Shown here: positions 45,512 to 57,371 of the stretch, one piece after another
Numbering within the stretch: the first letter of the stretch is position 1
Layout of the letters: each line of letters starts with the position of its first letter
Assembly: GCA_963969345.1 (NCBI GenBank)
Contig: OZ017770.1
Span: 2,861,246 to 2,925,245, forward strand
Direction: 5' to 3'
Length of the DNA stretch: 64,000 nt
From: Turbatrix aceti
Taxonomy: Eukaryota; Nematoda; Chromadorea; Rhabditida; Panagrolaimidae
The notes under the pieces: model-generated
What the model was told of the DNA's origin: nothing
The model's input: the letters and a program-made list of their open reading frames with translations, nothing else
The model's database searches: none
Program-made: the position numbers and the translations under genes

Positions 45512-48500
45512 AGACGAGCGCACCTGGGTACCAAAAAAGCACTCACCCCTCTTCTGTGGCCTTAGTTTCTTTGATACTGGTAATGTGGCCGTAATGCTTG
45601 GTGCTGACGTTTGTCATTTTAATCCCGATCCTGCCAAGATGGCGTACATCATGGAGGCCACACAGATATCGGTAAGTGACTTTTGCCATTTGCTTTGTCC
45701 TTCAAAAAACCATCTTTTATTGCCAGGAGGGCCTGGGTAGATATTTTTAACGTTCGAGAGATGACGTGCATCTTGCCTACTAAAAAAAGGGTAACAAGCG
45801 GATGAATCGATGAGATTCTTCCGGTGTTATTTTTGCTTTTTGCAACCGATTTTTTAACCTGCTCTTTAGCCATCGTCATGATGCACCTCATTTTTTTTCT
45901 AAATATTAGTGATGATTCAAGGGATAGGAGCCGTGGTACACGCCGGCGCATTTCTTTTTAACACACGGTGTTCGTGCGAAGAGGGCATACCGTGGACTAC
46001 CCAAAAACGGGCGGGTCCATCTTGTAGTTGGAGCAGTCAGTAGACATGCTAGGATTCCTTTAAAGCGGCGTTTAGCGACGGCGATACGAGTCTGTACTCA
46101 GATGTTTCAATCTTTCAAGCAAGGCACGGGTTGTGGTTAGGAAGCGCTGAGGAAACAATATCTTGTGCAGGGTTTTTTTGAATATAGCTAGACTCTTTTT
46201 TTGACAGCTTGGAGGCTATCAAATTAGGATTCAGTTGTGCTGCGGGATCATAAAAGTTCAATGTATAATAACTTTATTTTTTGTAATAATTAGGGCGTTC
46301 AATTTAAGTTTCAAGGTTTAAAACGCGCCAAAAACGCCCAAAAAAACTTTTCCAAGATTAGTTTGTTAAGTAAATAACTTTTCTTTTTATCTCGTATCAT
46401 AGGTACAAATCAGCGACACAATATCAAGTGCTGCACCCGAACTGTAGGGCTTACGTAAATTTAAGTGTTTTTTTCATAATCAATAAAACAATAGATATTA
46501 TTGAGTGCAATGCTATCAAAAATATCACAATCGTGAGTCACAAGGTAGGGGACATATATTTTTAAAAATCTGGCACCTTTTTTTTACGGTGTAATTTCCT
46601 ATGTGTGCGTTTAGCAACGCATAACAAAAATAATTTTCAGTTGTTTTTTTACCGTTAGAATGTTTTCGGAAGTAAACAGTGTTCACAATATTTCTAGTAA
46701 AATACAATAAATGTTTAAATAATTGTTGGTTATAAACATAATTTTAGGGTTACGGAACCGGCGGAGAATCATCTTCAATTGCATCTTCTGGATCTTGTCC
46801 AATTAACAACAACAGCATACGTTTTACTCAAATTGATAGAAAAAATTCAACAGATTTCGTAGAAAGCGCGTCATCGAGTTCAGTTGACTGTTCTTCGACG
46901 GCATCGTCCATCAACTTCTTTTCATTTCCACCCGAAGAAAGAATAAAGAACAACTACTTTCTGCCAAGAATTTCAGCCATTGACGACGAAAAGGCGCCCG
47001 CAGAAACCGAGCTAAGCAATCATCGATCGTAAGCTTCTTTTTCGTAGATCATAGATTTTTTATTGGTCATAACTCCTGCAAACAACAAACGGGATAACTT
47101 TTCCACACTCCCACATTTCAGTCTGACCATAGATAAGTGTCTTCACGATATGATAACTACCGCCCAAGAGCTATCACTTGTATCATCGGTCAACCAGAGT
47201 GCTGACAGCAACTCCAACACCGGCCAGTCACGGTCATCGACTGCCGACAATCGCGGTGAGCATGTCCAGCGTCGTGATAGCGGTCCATCTTCGTCCTCAG
47301 GGGCGACAGCTACCCGACCTCGGCGTTCCGTGAGCTCCTTTTCCGCAAAACTCCCTTTGTGCACCTCAATTGACAAGGTTGGCCCCGTGTGTATTTTTAT
47401 GTTCGCTCGTAAGCAAGCGGTGACACATTTCTGTTTTTGCAGGAGCTTGAGTCTTGTCTGAAAGACGCGGAGGACCTCATCCAGCAGTTCTCTGGCATGA
47501 CTAAGGAGGCCCCGTCTCCTGTAACACGTCGTAGGTTAATCAATTATATTCATTAACATTGAATTTTTATTGCAGGTGGTTTCCCCCGAGTTACCCCTCC
47601 ATTGACTCGTGACTACACGACTTCCGGTTACGTCAACCAGGTACAGGATTTCACCGCGCAGACCCGTCAAATGCCATCGCCTGCGCTACAGGATCGTCAA
47701 GAGTAAGTTGTCATGAAATTTTAAACTCTTGCGTCAATGACATAAAAAACAACTCATTTTGATATATTTCTGTAGGCGGACATCAAACTGGGCCTCGCAA
47801 CTTCCCTCGCAACCGGCGGCGCCAAGTGGTAGCTTGCCTGGAACGCCCACGGTACCTCCGGCTGCAGGGCATTCGTTGCTTCGGCCGCAGCCTTCTGTTA
47901 CCGCTAGTAACCGTGCGGGGCCTAGCCGAAATGACGCCCATATTTACAAAAAGGCAAACGTTAAACCAAATGCCAGGGCACATTTGACCTCTGCCTTTGG
48001 ACGAGCTCGACAATCGCCTCTTGTTTTGCACCGATCTCTTCACGGACGACCCGAGGCTCGATTTATGTCCCAGTCAGATCTCTCCTACCGAGCGCCCATG
48101 GTTGTCAGCAGCCCCTTCTCATTTAGACAGGCCGACTCATCTGCTGCAAGTGCCACCAGTGGGGAAGGAGCTTCCTTGTAAGTTTTGAAAAAGATGTATG
48201 CACTGACAGTTCAGTTGCGCTCTGGTTTTAGTGTTTCTACGGATTCTCCAGGATTTCCCGAGTCATTTATTGACCAATACGTGTTCACCACAAATCCTCG
48301 AAAAATTGTTGACTTAACTGCTGATGCTATCGTAAGTTCGAGTTTAATCAAACTAAAAAAATTATATTAATTTAGGATATCTACCGTAACGCTGCTTTTC
48401 AAATGCTTTCGCAATCTGTCGCCGACAAACCTCTTCGCACTCGAATCAAGGAATGGGGCTCCAAGCTTGACGTCATCAAAAACATCAAAAATAAATTTTA

Positions 48501-50214
48501 CAAGCATCCCGTTCCGGATGACACTGCTTACTCGGGCCTCTTCGGCATGCCTTTACACGTCGTGCAGAGCTTCAGCTTCAAATTGCTTCCTCTCCCGCAA
48601 TTCGTGCTTGACATCATGACTATCATCACCGAACACTCAGGCTCGATTGACGGAATCTTCCGTCGCTGCGGATCTCACAAACGCGTAACCGAAATGCGAG
48701 AAGCCTGCAACAAGCTAGGAGTCAACGATCGCCTTCCTCCGGAGTACAATTCCGCTTCTCAACTCAACGATCTCAGTGATCTCATCAAACAGTACTTCCG
48801 AGCGTTGCCAAATCGTCTCTTTTCTGAGTCAGAAACCATGATTATTACCTCTTCGCTGATTAGTAAGCATGTTTTTTGACGCTTTCAACCTGCTTTAGCT
48901 CTTTCAGGAAACGGCCAAGATAACCACGTAAATAACTACCTCAACGTTCTGCAGTGCGTTCTCTGCATCATGCCCGATGAACACCGTGAAGCGTTGGTTC
49001 TTTTTGTCGAATTTCTGGCGGACATTGCCAAAAATGCGGAGTCAAACAAGGTAAAACGACTTTTCACGCCAATAAATATGAGCAAATAAATTCTGATCCA
49101 GATGACGGTTGACAACTTGGCGATCTGCACGCTGCCGACCATCTTCTCGATGAACTCAACCCCGCCGACAAATCGTCGCCGCACGATCGCCGTTTCGCAG
49201 TGCGATGCCGAGGATTACACGATTCTCAAAAAAGCTCTTTGCGTTTTGATCGAAAACTGCATGCATCTTCGCCATGTCTCCAGCGAGCTTTTGCAGAAGC
49301 TCGTTGAGTTCGGAGGCCGGCGCAAAAAAGGCAGCAACTTGCTGCCACCGCTCTTGCATGCCGGCGATGGCATTTCGCTTCGCACCTTCGTCAGCACTCT
49401 CGTTGAGGTATGCGTTGGCTTTTTTTAGATGCATCAAAAATCTTACAAAAGCAAAAAATTACAGGATATGAGTGATAAATGGCGGAATTGGAATGTTGAA
49501 CAAACATTTGACGACGGATTCCAAGTGTCATCACGTGACGTCAATGACACCCATCCCATCAAGTCGTACCGCATCCAGTTCACCGTTCCTTCCGCTTCAC
49601 CGCAAACCATACTTCGCTGTCTTGCGACTGAACCGTGAGTTTTGGCAGGGGTTTTGGCCTATTTTCATCCCTCTCCCTTTAGGCCCGAATGGGACACAAT
49701 GATAGCTAGCTTTGACTATGAGTTGTACAACCCAGATATTAACGAAGACATTCGCGAGTACAATTACGTTGAGGCGTGTGACGACGTTCCGAAAAAATCA
49801 TTTGTCACTCGGTTGGTTGTTGTCCAAGTCAGATGACCACTTGGAGATTAACCACTTATTTTGCAGCGTATATGAATCGTACCTGAACGAAAACGGCTTT
49901 GCCTTTTTCGCCCAGCGTACATCGAATCACCTTCGCTCGAGGGTGGAAAACCAAGTAGAGTGCTATCACTCCGTGTATATACTCTCCGTGCTTAACCAGC
50001 CAAACGTTCAAGGAACTCTCGTTAACCACATTTGCCGTTATGACTTACGGTAATTTTTTTTGGCTTGAACAAAAATTCAAAAACAATAAATATGTTTTTC
50101 AGCGGCAAATCTTCGTCCTGGTACGAGCGAACCTACCGACTGGTTGCTGTCAACCAGATGCGGCGCTTCGTCCAACACTTTAACAGCCGTCACATGAACG
50201 ATAGCGCCGTCTAA
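45512..50214 (+). CDS. RhoGAP-START protein, DLC1/STARD13 family
   Basis: Exons: 45512-45671 (uncertain), 46748-47028, 47122-47377, 47443-47530, 47576-47702, 47776-48177, 48232-48331, 48376-48862, 48908-49050, 49102-49407, 49465-49634, 49683-49811, 49867-50049, 50103-50214. Phases agree throughout. The N-terminal half is Ser/Pro-rich and probably disordered. The RhoGAP domain (exons from 48376 to about 49407) opens FGMPLHVV, with the arginine finger in GSIDGIFRRCG, then LIKQYFRALPNRLF and MTVDNLAICTLP. The START domain follows (WRNWNVEQTF to the end, QMRRFVQHFN). This order matches DLC1/STARD13 and Drosophila crossveinless-c, which switch off RhoA/Cdc42 at adhesions. The N-terminal SAM domain of vertebrate members is not visible; it may be lost or lie in unfound 5' exons. 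The start codon is not established. AATAAA at 50601-50606. Confidence 0.88.
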
Positions 50215-51124
50215 CTCTCCTGCTTTGAATTCCAAGCCTTCACAATCTTTCGAAGATAATCACTTTACCAAAAAAACAAATCTGTCCTGTCCTTTGTAGT
50301 ATTGATAATTAGTGCTTCAAGCGGTTATTGTAAAAATCCCCGTGTCTGCTGTACCTGGGCTGCTTGGCACAGCAACGAAAAAAACATACTTTATAATACC
50401 CTTAACTTATTCACAATTCTTTCTGTATACACGTCTTTTCTTGTATGCAGCACATCTGTCTATTTTGTCTATCCACTTTTTTTGGTGCACATTGTTTCAC
50501 GTCCCAAACCTTCCAATTTTCGGTACGTATACCACTTTACCCCAGTTATGCTTTGATGAGCCGCACTTTGCTATCTGCGCTTTGCTATTTTTTCTTGCTA
50601 AATAAAGGTGTTGGCCATGCATTGCGTGCTACGTGAAGAACGTTAAAAAAATCATAGACGTTTTTGTGAATGTGGAAAGAATACAAACAGTTTGCACCAT
50701 TTTTGAATGTCATAAATAAAATGTTAGCACAATGCTGAAGTCACAAACAAGCAGGCTGATTTTTATACAGCGTTGCATCGTTAATGAGTTTATGCGTATG
50801 TGGGTTTGAACAAAAAACTGCTACTGGTATCAGTCAAAGTGCGAGCGCGCGAGTCGTTCGTTAGAAAACGTGCAAGATTTCCACGGCACTAACAATTAAG
50901 GCCAACAAGTCATATTCTTTCGTGCAAGAAAGTGCGCGCTGACATTTAACGAAAAAAAATCCTTAAAAATAAATGCTTTCTGTAATTTTAAAACCCTTTT
51001 GGATCAAATAACGTTTTTTATTGCGGGACTAGTACAGTTAACAAAACAAAAATATTTGCAAATAAATTTCAGTAATTAAATAATATTAGCTACAAACAAT
51101 CAATTCAGGAAGCAACCTGAAAAA
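50215..51124. other. Convergent 3' flanks of RhoGAP and TAF12-like genes
   Basis: AATAAA on the plus strand at 50601-50606. Minus-strand AATAAA appears as TTTATT near 51016. No gene is seen. Confidence 0.5.
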
Positions 51125-54100
51125 TCACTCGTACAAACAATTGTCTCTGACAAAGGCCCCGTCCTTGCGGTCAATCTTGGAATTGCGTCGAAGACGAGCA
51201 GCAACCACGAGATCGTTGATGAGCAGCTGTGAGTATTCATCTGCGTAGCGCATAAGAGCTTCGCGAACGTCCGGATCAATGGTCTCGATACCGACTTCAG
51301 CAAAGAGGCGGTCAATGGCATTCTTGTTCAGCGTGCTAGGAGTATGGATCTCGTCTGGACCCAGGGTATAGTCAATGTTCCTGCCATTGTTGTTGATGCC
51401 GCGCGAGTTTGTCGCATTCATAGTCGTCGAAGTGACCGGCATGACTACGGTACTGTTCGTAGCCGTCGAAAAGCTCGAGGTATGCGACGATCCAGCAGCC
51501 GACGATGCGGCAGCAGCAGACTGAGACTTGCGCTTCTTTTTCTGGGAACTGCGAGCGACGGGGGGACGGGTAGCGGCCGGAGTCGGGGTCTTCCGCTGCG
51601 GAGCAGGACGCTGTACGGTCAACTGCGCGCCAGGTGTAAAGGATTCCGAGGCCTCCATCGCATCGAGCATTTCGGCACTGGTCTGGTTCGTTGCTTGTTG
51701 ATAGATGACTACGGGCTGTGTCCCAGGATTGGTTGATAGTGCCATTTGCAGCGGCGTCTGACCGGTAGGCTGATTCCTTTGAGGCTGTGGAGCTAAAATG
51801 AAGTATATGTATGCACAACGCCATAGTACCGCTAAATGCACCAGAAGCAAACAAGGCAGTAATTAGAATAACAAGAAATAAAATGCCCCATGCGAAGTAT
51901 ATGTTTTGTATGGGGAAACTATTACACTAAAATTCAAAGCCTATCAGCGCAGCAAACATAAAAAAGAAGTAAGATTGGGGCAACCCTTCATTTTTCCGGT
52001 AAAAAAGAGCTCTTAAAGGCAGAAAATAGTAAAAGGTAATGTTTCCCGTAATTTTGTGGCTTTCTGCGTTTGTAGCAAACGTTTATTTATAGAAAAAAGG
52101 TACTTTATGGTTTTCCGGCTCAGGATTGTTTGCTATCACTTTGAGATTGGATTATTATTGCAAAAACAGTACTTTGGAGGGGTTAAAGTTTTGGGTGCTA
52201 ATGATAAATTTTCGGTGAACGATACAGTTTAAGAGCAATCAAAAAAGTGTTGAAAACCCCCCAACCGAATGTTATAAAAGCATTTAAAAATATCAAACTA
52301 CTCTGCAGGCGCCGAGCAGCACGGTCTAGTCTACATTAGTCAAAATTAACGGGACGCCATCCTGAGCGCGCAAATAGCCGTCAAAACATAAACAAAGCGT
52401 CACAATTTTCCATAAATTACGATTGAGAAAATAAAACTATCGCTTTGGGCTAGCTTTTTGTGTTTGCAAAAAAACTATCACAGCATGTAACTGATCATTA
52501 TATAAAACATGATATCAGACAGTCAATCGCCCGATCAAGCTACGCACTTCCGTGATCAGCGAGATACAAAATAAAAACTGAGCTTGAATTCGATTGAGCT
52601 ATGATCAGATCAGAAAACAAACCTTGTGATATGTAGGCTGCATTAGGGATATTCATGGTGTTGCTGGCAATCTGGTATCCCGGTGTGATGATGTACGAAC
52701 CCGAAGTAGGAATAGGAGCATTGTTGTTCGCCTTAGAACGAGACTTTGCACGTGGTTGCACGAACGTCGGTTGATTGGAGGCAATCTGAATGTTCTGAGG
52801 CAAATTCTGGACAAAGTGTCCGTAAGGCAATCCTGGACCCTGAGCGATCTGATTCATTTGAATTGGTGCCTGAAACACGATCGGTCCGTTGTTTGGCTGC
52901 GTGTGGATGATGGTGGGTCTCGTGACACTCTCGGTGACTATGACTGTATTGGTATTCGGCAGAACGGGCAGCTCGTAGACAGGCCGGACAACCATTTGCG
53001 GATTACCGCGCTGGATGAGCATCGGTTCCTTCTTTATCTGAGCCCTGTGTTGGACGGAAGAATCCTGCATCACCTGTTGTGGCGTAGCGGGTCGGGGAGA
53101 CTGTTGTGGCGGGCCTGGATGCCGGGGAGGTTGTCCTTGCGAAGGATGCGGAGCACGACGAAGAGAAGGATCGGACAGCATAGGAGCATTAAACGAGTTG
53201 AAATCTGAAAATATGTCGTTAAAGGTAATGAATCACTTCCCAGGGTAAAAATAACAGCAAAAACCCTAGCATTGTGGTAAATCGCTTTCAAACAGAGGAG
53301 TAAAAAAAGTGCGCACGCTAAATAGAAAATGTCACAGCACACACGGATGTCAGTCGTCCATAGTAAGCACGGCATTTCCAAAAAGCGCGCGAACGATCGC
53401 GCAGGTTCCTTTCAAAAAATTTTGAGATGTGCGCTTGCTTTCATTTCAAACTGTCTCAAATTTTAAAAATAATAAAAACTACTAACTCATTTGTTGTTGT
53501 TGCTGCTGCTGCTGCTGCTGTTGTTGTTGATGCTGTTGCTGCTGCTGTTGTTGTTGCTGATGTTGCTGCTGCTGCTGGATGAGCATTTGCGGCTCACGTT
53601 GACGCATCTGTGGACTCGCCGTTTGCGGAATGCCCATGTTTCGTCGGTGAAATTCAGCCTGCTGTTCGGGAGGAAGCATACTTACGAATGGCCTTGGATG
53701 ATACATACCACGAATTTGCCGGCCGTCGTCGAAAGGCATCTGTAAGTGGAGATGAAACTACTAAACTTTTTTTTTCATCCGCGGTGACCGCCCTGATAAG
53801 GCCAATCGACTTTTTTGCAGTCGATAAGAACGGAGCACGGTTTATATAAGACCTTTCCCCCCCACTACAACCAATCCAACTAACCGGCACCGGAGACGGC
53901 ATCCGCATCTGCTGGTCGGAGGGCGTTGCTTGTCGCATGTAGGGCGACATCATCGGCCGCATGCCAGGGCGCTGTGGCATATTCGATTGTTGCGGCCGCT
54001 GTTGTGGATGGGAGCGCATGTGCGATCCCATAGCCATTTCGTGCATGCGCTGTTGCTGCTGCTGCTGTTGTTGTTGCTGAATGACTGCTGGATTGATGCC

Positions 54101-54142
54101 CGGCGGGTATCTGGGATCCTGCTGATAGTTGTTGTCCATCAT
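51125..54142 (-). CDS. TAF12-like TFIID subunit with polyglutamine head, 586 aa
   Basis: Exons 53885-54142, 53487-53739, 52623-53204 and 51125-51792 total 1761 bp. The first 350 residues are Gln/Pro/Met-rich with pure Gln runs from CAG/CAA tracts (about 53490-53580 and 54050-54080), as in co-activators. The C-terminal 70 residues form a histone-fold-like segment: STLNKNAIDRLFAEVG, then IDPDVREALMRYADEYSQLL and AARLRRNSKIDRKD. This follows the TAF12 pattern (loop, DEDV-type helix 2, basic loop, KD start of helix 3). TAF12 pairs with TAF4 in TFIID and with ADA1 in SAGA. The chain stops soon after the KD motif (FVRDNCLYE), so helix 3 is shorter than in vertebrate TAF12. The start was set at the double ATG 54140-54142/54137-54139, because the frame upstream has no ATG. 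Another histone-fold factor cannot be fully excluded. Confidence 0.75.
53490..53580 (-). repeat. CAG/CAA polyglutamine tract
   Basis: A mixed (CAG/CAA)n tract with scattered His codons, coding Gln runs of the TAF12-like protein. A second shorter tract lies at about 54049-54083. Confidence 0.9.
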
Positions 54143-57100
54143 TGGCGGGAGTGAAAGCGTGGAGAGACGATCGCTTCGTTGATGATGCGTATCGATTCTG
54201 CTGCGCAGCAATGATGCACGTCGCAGAGAACTTCCACTGCCCCCAGCCGATGGTCAACCCTTACCTTAAAACAATGTGGACTATATTGTTATTACACGAG
54301 ATTAAACAATACACATCAGTCACCCCAGCCTACGTTGTTAGCCATGTCGATGAATGTCGCATTCTGGCTCAAACTGCCCGCAACATGCAGAGTTTTTACT
54401 ACACAACTGCCACGTTGTTTCTCTCGACACACGAAAAATTGCGACTGGGTTGGCGAGAAGGGTGAGAGCAGCAGCGCAAACAACACAGCCGAGCAAGTCT
54501 GTTGTTACTTTTCACCTGGAAAAAAGCGAGTTGGCGTATGTATAGATTTGAATCGAAATTTATGGCATTTTTTGCCTTATTTTTTTTAACTTGACGGACT
54601 TTTTGTCGTTCTTAAAATGCAATTCTCAAAACGAGATGTATCGACAAATCATACATGGCAACTTTTTGTCATTTTGTGAAATTGAAAATAAAACTCCGGA
54701 ATTTAAATAAAGAGAAAAAGTCTGCAGAAGGCCTCCACTGATACAAAAAACAGATAATTGGTAAAATAATTTCTGGGTTGTTTCCAATTGAAAGCACTTT
54801 GTTATTTTCGGTACGAACATTGTTATTTTATTTATAAAAGTCAGATATCTAAAATTTTATGAAGTTTTGTGAGATTAGAAAAAGTGCACAAGTTGTATAA
54901 AAAATAAAAAATTACGCAGTTGTCATATTTGTAATGTAAAAAAGCAAAATTGATTAATTGCACTTTGCATGAAGAGATAAAAAATAAATGTCAGGGAGAC
55001 AAAGACATTTTTATCCCATGAGAAAAAAAGCTGGACTATTACAGATTTTTTTTTCAATGTATTACTTATCACTCAAAAATAAAAATTTTTTAAAACTTTA
55101 AAAATGCTTTTTGAAAAATTCCCCCTTTTTCATTTTACTTTGGAAATGTGTATTGTGTTTAAATGCGAACATAACACAAATATTTAAAATCAGCAGCCTC
55201 GGGGGTTATCTCCATTTACTTTGACTCGAGTTTGATCTTTTCAATACACACTAAACTAAATTATTTATTTTTAACCAGTTCAGTTGTGATCTACTTGAAT
55301 CATTCTCTCCTTTCTCAGACTACGTACCAGATTGTAACAGAGAATCTCTCCGATCTTTTCCATCGTCACGGCTGCTCGCGCGAATTCTCCATGCCACAAA
55401 TAAAAGAAAGATAACAGTTTACGATGAAAACAGAGGGCAATAAACGACATGGAAAATCATTTGATGCAATGATGATCTTTAGTTGAACGATTTACAAAAT
55501 GAAAAAACGTCTGCTGCAAATTACTGTTGCAGTAAACAGTGAACAGTCTTTGTTGTTAAGTTACATGCACTTTGATCATGTGCAAATGCCACAAACAGGC
55601 TTTTGATATTTTGTTTGCGTTGTAGATACAATAAAAAATTGACGACTGTAAATATCATGCGTTTACCACGCCATAGGCAATGTATTATTGCGTTTAATTT
55701 TTTTTTGTGAACTCTCTCGTCTATGAGTTTATAGAACAACTAATCCACAGCTGTTTGCTCAGCTCACATCATCTTTGGTTGGTAAAGATGTTTTTTTATA
55801 AACTAGACAAGCACGACGACTCTGTCCATTAGTTTTTACGTGCATCATGTCATTCTCTATCGTCAGAGGTTTGTTATCGCAGGTTTAGTAATGTTTTCTT
55901 CGCTGTAGTATTTTGACTTCCAAGTTTTTGTTTTTACGGTTTAAAAACAAGCTGCACACAAGTTCCTTAATGTTTTTTTTGGGGGGGGGGGAAAGAGATT
56001 AATTTTATTTCCTGGTTCCAATACGCCGAATAGAAACTAGATTCTTTGGCTACAACATGTTTCATTCTCAATGATTTTGAGAAAGAATGTGTTACGTGTT
56101 TTCGCGCAGATACTACGTTACTACGTCCCCCGCGCTTAAATACTATGTTACTACATACCACGTGCAAAGTTCAGCGTAAAATTTAATGTTATTAATTTCT
56201 TCGTGACAACGAATCATACTCGCCGAACTTGATAAACTAAACTCCCTTTACATCAAACCTATTTAAATCGGCTTTCTCCTTTGACACTATATCAATCTCT
56301 GCCAGAAATGTACTCAAAGATCGACCAACTGAAATTTTAGTGTTTTTTGCTCTGTGGATGTTGGACGCTTCGAAACTGGTTCAAATTTTAGGGTGCGCTG
56401 ATTTCAATATTCATAATTTTGTGTTATGGGAGGGATCAAATTTGCATTAATAAATGTTTCATTGGCAGCAATTTTTTATTTGGGTTATCTACAGCAAAAA
56501 ACTGGTTTTCAATTTCATCTTGAGTTCATCAATATTCATCCGTGTATAGAGGCGAGCAGACAACGGTTAGCACTCCATAACGACTCACGGACGCTGCACG
56601 TCGACGCGTCGTTCCTCACCAGAGTTATACGTGTTACGCTACCAAAGTTACAGCCGGCCAGTGTTATGGCTAGTCGCTTGCTGTTTTTTCTATTGAATGT
56701 AAAAAAAGAGACGAGAATTAGCCGCTTTTCCTCTAGCGGCGCGTGAGGAATAAGAGCAGACACAGAGCGTGAAGTTTTTTTCATTCGTAGACGTCTCTTT
56801 TGTTTTTAGCGCCTGTTTCATTGCGTTGGCTCTTGAGATTTGTGTTTATATGTTACGCTTCATGTCATATCTATATTTTTTTTTATCGCTCCAGGGCATA
56901 ACCCACTTGCTCCGGTGCGTTTTGTTCTCCTAACGCCAGTTTCGGGTACGTTCAGAACATGACATGTTTTTTATCGACTCAAAACCTGGTTTGGAAAGCG
57001 TTTTCAATCGTCGTTGCGATTGTTAGTTTTGTTTTTGTAATAGTTATAAATCTCTTGGACAACCAGCTTGACAGACGCATACGTGTCGATGATCGCGTTA

Positions 57101-57371
57101 GTGCAATGTTTTTCCAATAGCAATGTAGCGCTCTAGTGCGGCTGTGTTTTTTTACTTTCCACTTTGGTAAGATTTAGATGTCAATGAAATGTCGACGGAC
57201 AACGTATATGTTGATTCAGTCAGTCAATCGCCGAATACCTTCTTCTTATTTTGAGTTGACGCGTTTCGCGATTCATCCCCCTTTGCACTTATATAAACCG
57301 TATTTTTCATGGTATAACCAATTTCAGTTGTACAAAAAACTTAACGTTAAACCGACACACGCATACACACG
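54143..57371. other. 3.2-kb divergent spacer, TAF12-like (-) and IkappaB-like (+)
   Basis: AT-rich, no supported exon. A run of 11 G lies at 55981-55991. TATAAA at 57292-57297 is the likely core promoter of the ankyrin gene. Confidence 0.5.
57292..57297 (+). promoter_or_regulatory. TATA box of IkappaB-like gene
   Basis: TATAAA within CTTATATAAACCG, 75-80 bp before the ATG at 57372, leaving a short 5' UTR. Confidence 0.55.
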
